Shown here one piece after another: positions 40,335 through 51,047 of a stretch of 64,000 nucleotides of DNA; positions within the stretch are counted from its first letter, which is position 1; each line of letters starts with the position of its first letter. Where the stretch lies: positions 1,443,178,163 to 1,443,242,162 of the forward strand of contig CM066031.1 in NCBI GenBank assembly GCA_033557465.1, written 5' to 3'. Both the position numbers and the translations under genes were made by a program. This stretch comes from Ichthyophis bannanicus. Its lineage: Eukaryota; Chordata; Amphibia; Gymnophiona; Ichthyophiidae. The notes under the pieces are model-generated. The model ran no database searches. It was not told where the DNA came from and worked only from the letters and a program-made list of their open reading frames with translations.

Positions 40335-40550
40335 CAAGGGGCTTGTGCAGCATAACAGCCTGGGATCAGAAAGACCAGGGTTCAAATCCCACTGGCACTC
40401 CTTGTGGCCTTGGGCAAGTCACTTAACCCTCTACTGCCTCAGGTACAAACTTAGATTGTAAGCTCTCTGGGGACAGGGAAATGTCTACAGTACCTGGATG
40501 TAACTTGCCTTGATTTACTACAGGAAAGGCGTAAACTAATATAAATATAA
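40335..40550 (+). repeat. CORE-SINE (MIR-like) with L2-type tail
   Basis: A tRNA-like B box GGTTCAAATCC at 40379-40389 is followed by the CORE motif CTTGTGGCCTTGGGCAAGTC (40401-40420) and ACTTAACCCT. An L2-like tail follows with AGATTGTAAGCTCTCTGGGG (from 40453). The same CORE block occurs inverted in the SINE at 57689-57980, which has a different tail. Confidence 0.75.
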
Positions 40551-40689
40551 ACTTGCCCACTTCTTAAGTAAGACTGACTAGCATGCATTTTCACACTATT
40601 TTTTTCAGTTTTATTTTTATTTAGACCATTTGAATTAATTGCACAAACAATATGAGGTAGTGTATGCAAACAGTTTGTTACAATATTAT

Positions 40690-41500
40690 TGTACGGTGTG
40701 TATTCATCTCCAGTCTCTGGGATCGCATTTATTGTCAAATATTTGCTGAACAGAACTGGTATTGGAGGTGCCACAACTTCTCTTATCTCCTTTAGTATCC
40801 TAAGATGAATCCCATCTGGCTCCACTGCCATATGGGATACATCTTTCAGTTTTGCGAGTTCCAATGAAATCTTCTCAATAGATGGAATGGCATCTACATT
40901 CTCCCATATATGTACTTCTGCTATTTGTGGGCTTTTTCTAATTCTTTCTTAAATGAGCAATGAGAAAAATGTGTTCAATATTTCTGCTTTTCCTTATCAG
41001 ACTCCACACATTTTTCTTTTTGTATTCTTCAGTCCTGTTCTGTATGAGATTGCAGCTTCCAAAAATCGTTGTGTAGTTCTGAGAAAGTATGGCAACTATA
41101 TCAGGAATGGAGAAACCCTTATTTTCTGTTGTAATTTCATTTGACATGGAGGCAGTGAAGTATTAACAGGTGCTCTTTACTTCCAGAATAGAGTAGATTC
41201 TAAATAGGATGGAGGAAGGGGGATGGGGAAGGGAGGAAGATGGTTCTTAGTTGGTAGGGGGGAAGATGAGGAACTTTAATAGCTAGTGCTGCTTCTGTCC
41301 CTAGCTAATATGTCAACATCTGATCAATGTGTTGAGAGATTGTTTGTTCATAAGAAAAACAATAAAAATAACATTAAAAAATCCTTGGCTTTATTCTCTA
41401 TTCCTTTCTTTATGATTCCTAGCATTTTATTTGCTTTCTTGGCTGCTGCTGTACACGTAGCAAAGGGTTTCAACATTTTATCCACAATGATGCCTAGATT
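40690..41500 (-). pseudogene. CR1-type LINE fragments
   Basis: Two minus-strand pieces: 40690-40870 (EPDGIHLRILKEIREVVAPP, the region before the RT fingers) and 41370-41500 (LGIIVDKMLKPFATCTAAAKKANKMLGII, the end of RT). The stretch between them has no clear CR1 coding match, so they are probably separate remnants. Both are dead. Confidence 0.65.
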
Positions 41501-41967
41501 ACTACTACTACTACTACTATTACTACTGATCATTTGTATAGCACTACAAGGTATACACAGCGCTTTATAGAGACATGTAAGAGACGATCCCTGCTCATCA
41601 GAGCTTACAATCTAGTCAAGACAGACAACACAACAGCTGGGGACTAGGATATGTCTAGGGGAATGGTAAGGAAACACAGTTGGGAAGCAGGCAGCTGCAT
41701 GGGTCAGGATCCAAAAGCACCCTTGAAGAGGTGAGTTTTTAGCCTGGATTTGAAAAGGTCTAGAGATGATCCTTGATGTACCGACTCAGGTAGTTTGTTC
41801 CAGGCATAAAAAGCAAGCAGTTTGGGTCATGTTATAGAGTAGTAAATTACTAATAAAATTGTGAAAATTACTCCATTAGGCTGAGCTGTTGTTAATGATG
41901 AGTTCTCTCAATCCAGTTATTTTCAGCCGATTAGTCTGAGACAACTTCCGTGCAATAGTATTAATTA

Positions 41968-44801
41968 CACAGGTACACTACCAAAAAATTGCCTCCAGTT
42001 TTGCAACTGATTCCTATAGATTTTGGGGTGCTGAATCCAGGAAAAATAGCCAAAATGTTCCATCACGTCACGTTTTCTTGCAAAATTAGATTTCTTACCC
42101 ATATAAGGAATGTTCACATAATTTCTTTTTAGCCGACTGCAGTTTATTTTCTTGGCCCAAAATAGAGGTTGTAATGGTTAACTAACTAGAAACACTCCCT
42201 CATGATATTTTAGAGTGTTTTGTATTCATTTTATACATTAACAGGACAATTGGGAGGCGGGGGGCTAAATCCAGTACTCGCGCTGGCGCATGTTCTTTCC
42301 TGTTCGCCTCGCCTCGTTCGCTCGCTCAAACACGGTGGTTGCGACATGAACGTTCCTGTCAAATTTCAGTTTCTTGCAAGTTCATTATTACCTTTTGTTT
42401 GCTCAGTCGTAATCCAGCTTTATTCCGAAGTGGTTCACTACAGTTGTAGTTTGCAGTGCTGTGTATTTGTGATGGCTCACAGAGCCAGAGGTTGCGTCAA
42501 CTCTCCGGACAGTTTTTGTTTTATTTGTGGGGAATATACCGTGAAAAAGCGGCAGAGGAACATTTCTGCATTTATTTAAAAAGTATATTTCGCCTATTTC
42601 GGTTTGAAGTTAGGCGATCAAGACAAACCGTGGGCTCCTCACAAAGTGTGCAAGACATGTGAGGAAGATCTACGCTTATGGATGAAAGGTAAAAAACAAG
42701 CATTTCGTTTCGGAATACCTATGATGTGGCGTGAACAAAGAGACCACAGCAGTGACTGCTATTTTTGCTCTTGCATTGTGAAGGGATACAACTTAAAAAA
42801 TAAGAACGTAATAATTTACCCCAACCTTCCCTCAGCAATTAGGCCTATGCCTCATAGCAACGAAGTACCTGTGCCTGAACCACCAAAATCTTTGGATCAT
42901 ATTTGTTTGGACGGTTCTGATCATGATGAGACTCATCAGATGGCTTTTCCCGATGAGTCCAGTACTTCCGAGTTTGAAACTGAACCAGATCCGAAACCTG
43001 AACTTTTCTCTCAAGCTGAATTGAATGATTTAGTCCGGGATTTAGGACTCCCAAAAGATGCTGCCCAACTGCTAGGTTCTCGGTTTAAACAGAAAAATCT
43101 ATTGTCACCAGGAACAACTTTTTATTGGTACCGCAACCGCGAGACACAATTTTTGAAGTATTTCAGCAAAGAGGAAGATTTGGTATTTTGCAACGATATA
43201 TACGGAGTGATGGAAAAGTTTAAACTCAAGTATGATCCTGCTGAATGGCGGCTGTTCATTGATTCGTCAAAAGACAGCATAAAAGGTGTTCTTCTTCATA
43301 ATGGCAACACATTCGCTTCAGTTCCTATTGCTCACTCTGTTATTCTCCAAGAAAAATACGAGAATTTGGCCCTGATTCTTCAGAAGATTCGTTATAATGA
43401 GCGTAAGTGGATGATTTGTGGAGACTTTAAAATTCTATCCATGCTATTAGGGCAGCAATCCGGTTTCACCAAATATCCCTGCTTCCTTTGCTTGTGGGAT
43501 AGCCGGGCCCGCGACCTACACTGGGGGAAAAAAGACTGGCCAATTCGGGAGTATTTGAGACCCGGTGAGAAAAATGTTCTTCATGAGAGCTTGGTACCTC
43601 GTGATAAAATTCTATTACCACCTCTCCACATTAAGTTGGGTCTCATTAAGCAATTCATCAAGTCCCTTCCAAAAGATGGTGAGTGCTTTCGGTACCTTTG
43701 CTCAAAGTTCCCCCGACTTTCTGAAGCAAAGCTAAAGGAAGGAGTGTTTGTTGGCCCTGATATAAGGAAACTCATTTCAGATGGAGCATTCGCTGAAACG
43801 ATGTCTGAGAAGGAAAAAGAAGCCTGGGATTCCTTCAAGGATGTTGTTCTCAAATTCTTGGGGAACAGGCGGGATGAGAACTATAAGGATATTGTTGCCA
43901 GGATGCTCAATGCCTTCAAAGAACAAGACTGTAACATGAGCCTGAAAGTCCATTTCTTGCACTCCCATGTGAACTACTTTCCCGAAAACTTGGGGCGTAC
44001 AGTGAAGAACAAGGTGAAAGGTTTCACCAGGACATCAAGGACGCAGAGAGAAGGTACCAAGGAAGATGGAACACCACTATGATGGCTGATTTCTGCTGGT
44101 TGTTGCTGCGGGAAACCCCAGATGAAAAATACGCCAAGCAGCGCACCAAGAGAAGCATTCGGGGGAAGAAGAAACGGGCCCACCAGGAGATTGATTGACC
44201 CAAGAATGACTTTAAAATCTAAACTGTGTTGACAAATATCGTGTTTTTACTTAACTTTGAAATAAAAATTTGCTAGTTATTACCACAGTGTCGGATCTCA
44301 TTTATTAGAATTTTATTTTCACACCATCGGGTGTTTGTCTTCATGTATTGCAATGGTGCGGTTTGCGTTTTCTATTCTTACATACATACCTGTACAACAT
44401 TTTTTGCACATTTCTTTGCTTTGCTTTGTGTCTAACCTCGCTCTTATATGCTCAATGTTTGTGCACATGTATGTGGCTGTTTTAAGTGCAGACAATTTTG
44501 CTACCATCACAGTGTGTTTTGTTGACATTACTCTATTCTTATGTGCTGTCTTGTTACAATTTTCTTTATTCTTATTTGAATAACTACTAAACAATTAGTA
44601 TAAAGAATTCGTCCAAGAAACTTTTATCTCGATCGCACTCAATCTGAAACGTTCACCTCAAACTGCTAACCCAATGTAGCAAAAAATCTGTACGTGATGG
44701 AGCAAATTGGTTACCAGATTTGGATTCAGCGCACCAAAAAACGTAAAAATCAATCGAAACATTAGAGGCAGTTTAAAACAATTTTTTTTAGTGTACCTGT
44801 G
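41968..44801 (+). mobile_element. DNA transposon with DDE-like transposase, unplaced superfamily
   Basis: 2834 bp. The ends are inverted repeats: CACAGGTACACTACCAAAAA at left, and the right end reads CACAGGTACACTAAAAAAAA on the other strand. Farther in, both ends share further blocks in the same order (GCTGAATCCA, then CCATCACGT), giving imperfect inverted repeats of about 110 bp. The target duplication is TTA (41965-41967 and 44802-44804). The intact right pseudo-LTR of the host Penelope element has the empty site ATTAATTATTGAAG at 48633-48646, which proves the boundaries. The CAC ends with 3-bp duplication recall the CACTA/EnSpm (CMC) group; a TTA duplication also occurs in PIF/Harbinger. 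Confidence 0.9.
42472..44198 (+). pseudogene. Transposase-like protein of the DNA transposon (near-complete)
   Basis: An ATG at 42472 opens a frame that meets one in-frame TAA (42577-42579) and then runs open to a frameshift near 44000; the end lies in another frame (stop 44196-44198), so about 575 codons in all. The N-terminus has paired cysteines (CFIC near residue 16, KVCKTC near 62, DCYFC near 99), probably zinc-binding. The core shows Asp in FIDSSKDS (about 264), Asp in ICGDFK (about 318), CFLC (337-340), HFLHSH (494-499) and, after the frameshift, GERFHQD with a candidate Glu. D-D-E spacing with C-x2-C and H-x-x-H insertions is known from several eukaryotic DDE transposase groups, including CMC. 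I recall similar proteins as unnamed multicopy genes in invertebrates; that cannot be tested here. Confidence 0.7.
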
Positions 44802-44895
44802 TTATTGAAGTATAAAACCCTCCGAGTTTTTCTGTTAAAGTCTGTTTGATTGGAGTAATTTTCACAATTTTATTAGTAATTTATTACTCTATAAC

Positions 44896-45669
44896 ATGAC
44901 CCAAACTGCTTGTGAATTGACAAATATGGAGCGTCAATCGACATGGATAGATATTTTCAGCTACACATCTTCCCAAGTAGCAGAAATTTGCAAAGAAAAA
45001 ACTCCTTTTTCGAAAGATGCGGAGATGGAGGGCAGTCTTGATTTGCTGTGGGACACGTGGCTGAAGAAACAGAAACAAATTATTAAATCAGATCTTCATA
45101 GATTATCTATGGTAGAATACATTAATCGACAGCAAATACCGAGAGGCCTTCGGGTCTACAAGGAACCCCGGATGTTTATGACAAATCCCGAGTTTGTGGC
45201 TAATTGGAACCGCATACTAAATAAGTGCTCTCTTGATTTGATGCTGTTGATTATAACCACTTCTAAATCAGCCTTGACAGGGTTTCATCAAGAAGAAGTG
45301 AAATTATTAATGGAGCTGAGAGAAAAAGAGAAAGCTGATCAATTCACGGTAAAAATGGCTGATTTTCAGAAACAACTGGATACGTTGAGAACGGAAGTTC
45401 AATCAGCAAAAATCAAAAAACTGAAACGAGATAATGATGATTACACTGTCGGGTATGTCTATCCCTGGATGGATTCCAAAAGAAAGAACGTACGGAGACA
45501 TCAACGGAAACAAGTTTCATTTGATACCACTTCGGAGGAATTAAGTTCAGTGGAGTCTAATACATCTAAAGAGGATTTTCGCGACGAAGGGGAAGACACC
45601 CGCAAGAAGAAGAAGCAGACCGGGTTGCCTACTCGCCAATCCGAACGAAAGCGAGACACCAAGCGATGA
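44896..45669 (+). CDS. PLE 1 N-terminal ORF (257 aa)
   Basis: An open frame of 257 codons starting just inside the left pseudo-LTR end. It is hydrophilic with a Glu/Lys-rich, probably coiled-coil middle (about residues 135-180) and a basic C-terminus (RKKKKQTGLPTRQSERKRD). Its stop overlaps the start of the next frame at 45666 (ATGATTAAG), so the two were probably one polyprotein or translated by reinitiation. It corresponds in position to the variable N-terminal extension of Neptune-type Penelope elements. No enzymatic motif is visible. Confidence 0.65.
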   Translation: MTQTACELTNMERQSTWIDIFSYTSSQVAEICKEKTPFSKDAEMEGSLDLLWDTWLKKQKQIIKSDLHRLSMVEYINRQQIPRGLRVYKEPRMFMTNPEFVANWNRILNKCSLDLMLLIITTSKSALTGFHQEEVKLLMELREKEKADQFTVKMADFQKQLDTLRTEVQSAKIKKLKRDNDDYTVGYVYPWMDSKRKNVRRHQRKQVSFDTTSEELSSVESNTSKEDFRDEGEDTRKKKKQTGLPTRQSERKRDTKR

Positions 45670-47143
45670 TTAAGCCAGCTCAAGAGGATCTAGTTATCAA
45701 TATTTCAGGTAAACCACTTACACCATATCAATTACGAGTATTAAACCGAGGACTGTCATATGTCCCTGAAACTTGATATGATCCGTTCCAGTTTAGACTA
45801 GATTTAGAGAGTCTCATTCGGAAATTAAATCTAAAGTTATTTTTTGCAAACAATAGTGCTCCTAACACAGCGTTGATAACAGACAACGAGAACGACACAA
45901 TGTCACAAATTACTCGCAGAGTACCTCTCCCTTTCAGATCCACATGGAACCCCCCTGGTCCACTCCATCCAACATTATCAGTTTTTCGTACATTGATACT
46001 GCAAGAAAAATCTCGACGGATGTCCTTTAATACCTTACCCCATCGAGAGAATCAGGCTCTACGGGAGCTGATGCAAAGGACGGACATTGTGATAAAGAGG
46101 GCAGACAAAGGGGGAGCAGTGGTTATTCTTAGTAGGGATCAATATATTTCTGAGGCTAGACGTCAGCTCTCAGATCAGTCAACATATCATTTGTTACGGG
46201 AAGATCCTACCATAGAGCTTCAACAACAAATTTTTCACATTACCACCAATGCTTTGAAAGATAAGCTGATTTCTAAAAAAGAATTTAACTTTCTTAATGT
46301 GGCTCATCCTACGTTAGCATGTTTTTATATTGTTCCTAAGATACACAAGAATTTAGATCGACCACCTGGTCGTCCCATAGTGTCAACCAAGGGATCATTG
46401 CTGGAGCCCCTCTCAATGTTTCTCGATTCTTTTCTCCGCTCACTTCTTGAAGATATCCCGTCCTTTATTAGGGATATTTCTCATTTTTTACAAATTTTGG
46501 AGCAGAGCCCACAGTGGGCAATAGATCCATATATTCTCTTAGCCACATTAGATGTTGTATCACTATACACCAGTATCCCCCAGCGACAAGCGCAAGACAC
46601 AGTGGAGCGAGCATTGCGGGATAGAGGAGATTTGTCTGAAATATACAGTTTCTATCGCTATTAACATGCTTGACAGTTGGTCGAAATTATTTCAAGTTCG
46701 AAGACGATCTGTTTCAACAAACATCTGGAGTAGCCATGGGGGCGACGTTCGCCCCGTCTATAGCCAACCTCTTTATGGGTTATTATGAACAAAGAATATG
46801 GCAATGTTCCCCGTTCCAGGCAAATGTCAAACTCTGGTCCAGGTTTATTGATGATGTGTTCCTGCTCTGGAGGGGCCCCGAGGAAGAACTTTTTCAATTT
46901 ATTAACTGGCTTAATGCTCAAGATCCTCACATGCAGTTTACTTATAATGTTCATGCAACTGAAATGATTTTTTTAGATCTATTGATTAAAAAGTCTCCAC
47001 AAGGATGGCAGACCTCACTTTACCGTAAAACTACAGCTAGGAACACTGCTTCACTATCGGAGTGCTCATCCGCTTCGACTAAAAGAAGGTCTGCCGTTTT
47101 CTCAGTTCCTGAGATACCGCAGGAACTGTTCAGAGATTGCTGA
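45666..47143 (+). pseudogene. PLE 1 reverse transcriptase
   Basis: A short frame from 45666 (LTPYQLRVLNRGLSYVPE, the usual start of Penelope RT) ends at a TGA near 45777. 45873-46664 carries FYIVPKIHKN and GRPIVS (RT blocks) up to LATLDVVSLYTSIP. A frame change follows, and 46670-47143 has GVAMGATFAPSIANLFM and the catalytic box FIDDVF. The breaks make the copy inactive. Penelope RTs are related to telomerase and lack the LINE-type endonuclease. Confidence 0.87.
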
Positions 47144-47204
47144 TTTTAAACATAAAGCTAAAGGTCTTGCTCAGAATTTTCAAGCACGAGGGTACCCATC
47201 CGGA

Positions 47205-47930
47205 GTGGTGTCGCGAGCCTACCATCGGGCACTTTTTAATGACCGAGCAGCACTGTTGGAAACTAAGAAAACAAGGAAAGAACTGGATTCTGATATAATT
47301 AATTTTATTACTCAGTATACCCCTTTCAGTTTCAAAATAAAGAAGATCGTTGCCCGCCATATTAAAGTTTTGCATACGTTACCCAGCCTGGCCCAGAAGA
47401 CAGTTCGATGTGTATGGCGTCGTAATGGCAATTTAAAAGAGAAAGTGAGTCCAACGATTTTACGCCCCATACTGACCGACACAGGGAACGTTTTGGGACA
47501 CTACAGATGTGGAAATTGTTCCATCTGCGGTATAACAATAGAACTACAGCACTTCATCCATCATCGTAAAAAATATGTTTTACGGCAGCATACTAATTGT
47601 AATTCACAGAATGTAGTTTATGCCATAGTATGCCCGTGTGATCTGTATAACATAGGTCAAACTAGCAGGATTTTCAAGACTCGTATGTCAGAACACAAGA
47701 GCCAACTAAAACACAATATACAGCAAGCTCCGATAGTTACTCACTGTCAGACACTGAAACATAGTTTTGAGCAGTTACGATGTTTTTGCATTGAACAAGT
47801 TTCAATCCCCAAATATGGGAAGTCATTAGCTAAAACCTTACTTTTTCATGAACAGCGCTGGATTTTCCAGCTACAGACACTTATTCCCAATGGGTTAAAT
47901 TTAGAGATAGAATGGGGAAACTGCAGCTAA
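47205..47930 (+). CDS. PLE 1 C-terminal region with GIY-YIG endonuclease
   Basis: A 241-codon frame that continues the RT C-terminus. It contains a Cys-rich CGNCSICG segment (about residue 103) and then the GIY-YIG nuclease: NVVYAIVCPC (the first half, with VY-A in place of GIY) and LYNIGQTSRIFKTRMSEH (YIG-x-T with the catalytic Arg). The C-terminal domain ends GLNLEIEWGNCS. The C-x2-C finger between RT and GIY-YIG resembles the Neptune lineage. The nuclease nicks the target DNA to prime reverse transcription. Confidence 0.87.
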   Translation: MVSRAYHRALFNDRAALLETKKTRKELDSDIINFITQYTPFSFKIKKIVARHIKVLHTLPSLAQKTVRCVWRRNGNLKEKVSPTILRPILTDTGNVLGHYRCGNCSICGITIELQHFIHHRKKYVLRQHTNCNSQNVVYAIVCPCDLYNIGQTSRIFKTRMSEHKSQLKHNIQQAPIVTHCQTLKHSFEQLRCFCIEQVSIPKYGKSLAKTLLFHEQRWIFQLQTLIPNGLNLEIEWGNCS

Positions 47931-48295
47931 AAAACTCAAAAAACTCGACTAATGGTCTATTAGTTAATAGAGGGAGGAGACTATGAAATACGCTGGTCTA
48001 TCAGTTAATAGAGGGAGGAGACTATAAAACACGTTGATGTGAGCGAAAGAGCACATGCGCAGTGTTTCTCTAGGTTGAAAGGAGAAAGTAACAGCTGATG
48101 GCTCCTGAAAAGAATTACATCTAATAATGTCCGCTAGAGAAAGCTGAGTAGAGTGAAAGTCCCTACTGGGTATGTAGTAGCTTATAAGGTTATTTGTTTT
48201 TAAATTTCTATTGGACTTAGGGCAGTTAAAAAGTTTTTAATGTTGGTTTCTATTTATAGTTAACGTTTGGACTGTATGCACTACATTTAAATTCC

Positions 48296-48338
48296 CTGAA
48301 GAACCTCATTCATTGAGTGAAACGCTGTTCACAACGTT
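48296..48338 (+). ncRNA. Candidate hammerhead ribozyme in the PLE 1 3' region
   Basis: CTGAAGA (48296-48302, consensus CUGANGA), a stem II with one bulge (48303-48308 with 48314-48318), GAAAC (48319-48323), and a short stem III closed by ACG/CGT with T48338 at the cleavage position. Hammerhead ribozymes are known in Penelope-like elements. Stem I pairs only weakly, so activity is uncertain. Confidence 0.5.
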
Positions 48339-48550
48339 GCAAGTGGGACGAACAAGATTCATTTGAAGACTCATGAAGCTAAGTGCTAGTCACAAGTTAT
48401 ATTGAATATTGGAAAGAAAATTTATTTAAAAGATACACAAAGTTAAGTGCAAGTGCAAGCACCTGTTAAAATCAGAAAATTTAATACACAGGAGGAGAGA
48501 GGGTACATGGAAAGTTTTCACAAATGCCGGAAGGTGTCATTGATGTACTT

Positions 48551-48719
48551 AGGCTGAGCTGGTGTTAATGATGAGTTCTCTCAATCCAGTTATTTTCAGC
48601 CGATTAGTCTGAGACAACTTCCGTGCAATAGTATTAATTATTGAAGTATAAAAGTATAAAACCCTCCGAGTTTTTCTGTTAAAGTCTGTTTGATTGGAGT
48701 AATTTTCACAATTTTATTA
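48551..48719 (+). repeat. Right pseudo-LTR of PLE 1 (uninterrupted)
   Basis: 169 bp matching 41873-41967 plus 44802-44876, from TTAGGCTGAGCTG to TTTTCACAATTTTATTA. It contains the empty target site for the DNA transposon and a small local duplication of AGTATAAA. Confidence 0.88.
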
Positions 48720-51047
48720 CCAGGCATAAAAAGCGGCAAGTTGGCAGTGGATGAGAAGGGCACAGCATAGCTAGAAGCAATATGCCAGAAGAGTGGAGTT
48801 CCCGGGCAGGGGTGTAGGGAGAGATAACAGAGGAAAGATAATGAGGAGCAGCAGAATAAATGCACTTATAGGTAGGAGAAGTTTCAACTGGTTATGGAAA
48901 CGGATAGGGAGCCAATGAAGTGACTTGAGAAGAGGGGTTATATGAGCATAGCGAGACTGGTGAAAGGTTAGCTGCGTAGCAAATTTTGAACAGATTGAAA
49001 GAAAGAGAGATGATTCAGAGGATGACCAGCAAGGAGGAGGTTGCAATAACCTAGACAGGAGGTGAAAGTGGATAAGCATCTTAGTAGTGTGCTCAGAAAG
49101 GAAGGGGTGAATTTTGCTGATGGAGAGAAAGCTAAAATGTGTCATTTCTATCTATTGAATGTGTGTGGAGAAGGAGAGGGACAAGTCAAAGATGACCCCA
49201 AGTTTACGAGCCAAGGAAATAGGGAGGAGTAGATTTTTATCCATATAAATAGACAAAGGGGGAAGGTTGGGTTAGGGGGGAGGATAAGAAGTTTGTTTTT
49301 TGCCATGTTCAATTTCAAATGGCGATAAGACATCCAGGCAGCAATGTCAGATAAGCAGGCAGAGATACGGGCCCTGCATGCCTGGAGAGAATTCAGGTAT
49401 AGAGAGGTAGATTTGAGAGTCATCAGTGTAAAGATCGTACTGAAAACCATGTGAGGAGATGAGTGCACCAAGGAGAGATGTGGAGAGAGAAAAGGAGTAG
49501 TCCCAAGACAGATGCTTGGGGTACACCAGCTGAGAGTGGGATAGCAGTAGAGGAGGATCCACCAGAACAAACACTAAAAGTGAGGTGGCAGAGATAAGAA
49601 GAGAACAGAGCCCTTCAAACTAAGCGAGGACAAGGTATGGAAGAGAAGGTGGTGGTCAACAGTGTCAAAAGCAGCAGAAAGGCCATGAAGGATGAGGATC
49701 GAATAAAAGCCAGGAACCAAGTTACTGGAGACTTTGGCAAGAGCTGTTTCAGTAGAAAGTAGAGGACAAAAGCCAGATTGTAATGCATCCAGAAGGGCTT
49801 GCAAGGAGAGAAAGTCAAGACAGTAGGGGGGGGGGGGTGAACTACACATTCAAGTAGTTTAGAAATAAAGGGGAGGAGGGATATAGGTCAATTAATTAGA
49901 GGGACAGCTAGAGCCTAGTGAGGGTTTCTTGAGGAGAGGTGTAACCATAGCATGCTTGAAATCTGCAGGAACAGTTGCAGTGAAAAACAGTCTTAAGGAT
50001 ATAACAAATGGAAGGGATGACAGCAGAGGAGATGGAGTTTAGGAGATGGGTGGGAAAAGGGTCAGACAAGGAGGTAGTGAGTTTGGAGGAAGGAAGAAGA
50101 CATGTGGCTTCCTCCTTGGAGATCTTAGAAAAGGAAGAAAGGGTGGCAGATGTTGAGGGGAGGAGTTGGGAATGAAAAGGGAATGGAGATGACCTCATGC
50201 AAATTAGAGTGTAATCTTGTGGACTTTGTCATGGAAATAGCCAAGGTCTGGGCAGAAAGGGAAGGAGGGGTCAGAGGCGAAGGCACCTTGAAGAGAAAGT
50301 TGAGCGTTGTAAAGAGACAGCAAGGGTCAGAGGCAATAGAGTTAGTCAGATGGACTTAGTAGTCTTGTTTGGTGAGTGCTATGTTGACTGGAAAGAGGCT
50401 AGCATGAATTTAAAGTTTAGAAAGTCTGCAAGAAGATAGAAGAGGAGCAAGAAACAACCAGCAGAAGATAGCAGAGAGCTGAACAATATTATAAAATTAC
50501 AGAAGATAAAAACATACTAATAATGATCAATAGATAGATAAATAAATAGACAAACGGGCTGAAAACTCACAAGCAAGCAGTAAATGTCTGATCCACTTCC
50601 TGGCTTTTTATGACATCACTGTGTCGTCACCAGCCTTTGCCTCTAGGGGTATGATTCAGTTTTCTCTATCTCCAGCAGATGATGGATGCAAGTTTTTCAG
50701 CTCTGATGAAATTCAAACAAAAGAAGCCTGAAAAAGACATTAATTTTGCTCGTGAACAACCACCCTTGGGTGATTCTCTCACTAGAGCATGATGCAGGAG
50801 GCTCCACTAGACATCCTTCAAACCGCTGCTCTTTTCAGAAGCCATAAAGAGGAGGGGAATTTGTTCAGCTCTGCATCATTTATCATAAGGACCTGTTGAA
50901 CAGCCAGAAATTGGAAAAGGAGTTTGGAAAGAATTCTTCACAACCTCAGTGCCCCTTCATAAGAACATAAGATATGCCATACTGGGTCAGACCAAGGTCC
51001 ATCAAGCCCAGTATCCTGTTTCCAACAGTGGCCAATCTAGGTCATAC

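Larger units (their letters stand above)
41815..48719 (+). mobile_element. Penelope-like element (PLE 1) with pseudo-LTRs, carrying a nested DNA transposon
   Basis: Flanked by a 15-bp target duplication CCAGGCATAAAAAGC (41800-41814 and 48720-48734). Direct repeats (pseudo-LTRs) lie at the left (41873-41967 continuing at 44802-44895) and right (48551-48719). A 58-bp piece at 41815-41872 is an inverted copy of about 44855-44912, a 5' end rearrangement common in Penelope elements. The element encodes an N-terminal ORF, an RT without endonuclease of the LINE type, and a GIY-YIG nuclease. Removing the transposon leaves about 4.07 kb. Confidence 0.87.
41500..50365 (-). mobile_element. L2 LINE copy (minus), split by the Penelope-like element
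   Basis: The 3' end is at the left: ACTACTACTACTATT repeat (41500-41525), GTATAGCACTACAAG and GAGCTTACAATCTAGTCAAGACAG to 41814. It resumes at 48720-50365 with the RT region: frames 49148-49570 and 49347-49574 (YTDDSQIYLS, the catalytic box with Thr for Ala, and LKLNMAKNKLLILPP) and 49574-49849. The two parts join at CCAGGCATAAAAAGC, which is duplicated on both sides of the insertion. 50366-50957 shows no recognised gene. Confidence 0.82.

Noticed and set aside
42220..42579. Separate 119-codon gene before the transposase
   Set aside because: The frame ends inside the transposase N-terminal region and is not the frame with the Cys motifs; the start at 42472 fits better.
44319..44594. Frames on both strands in the transposon 3' region
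   Set aside because: Mirror frames without motifs in the AT-rich 3' untranslated part of the DNA transposon.
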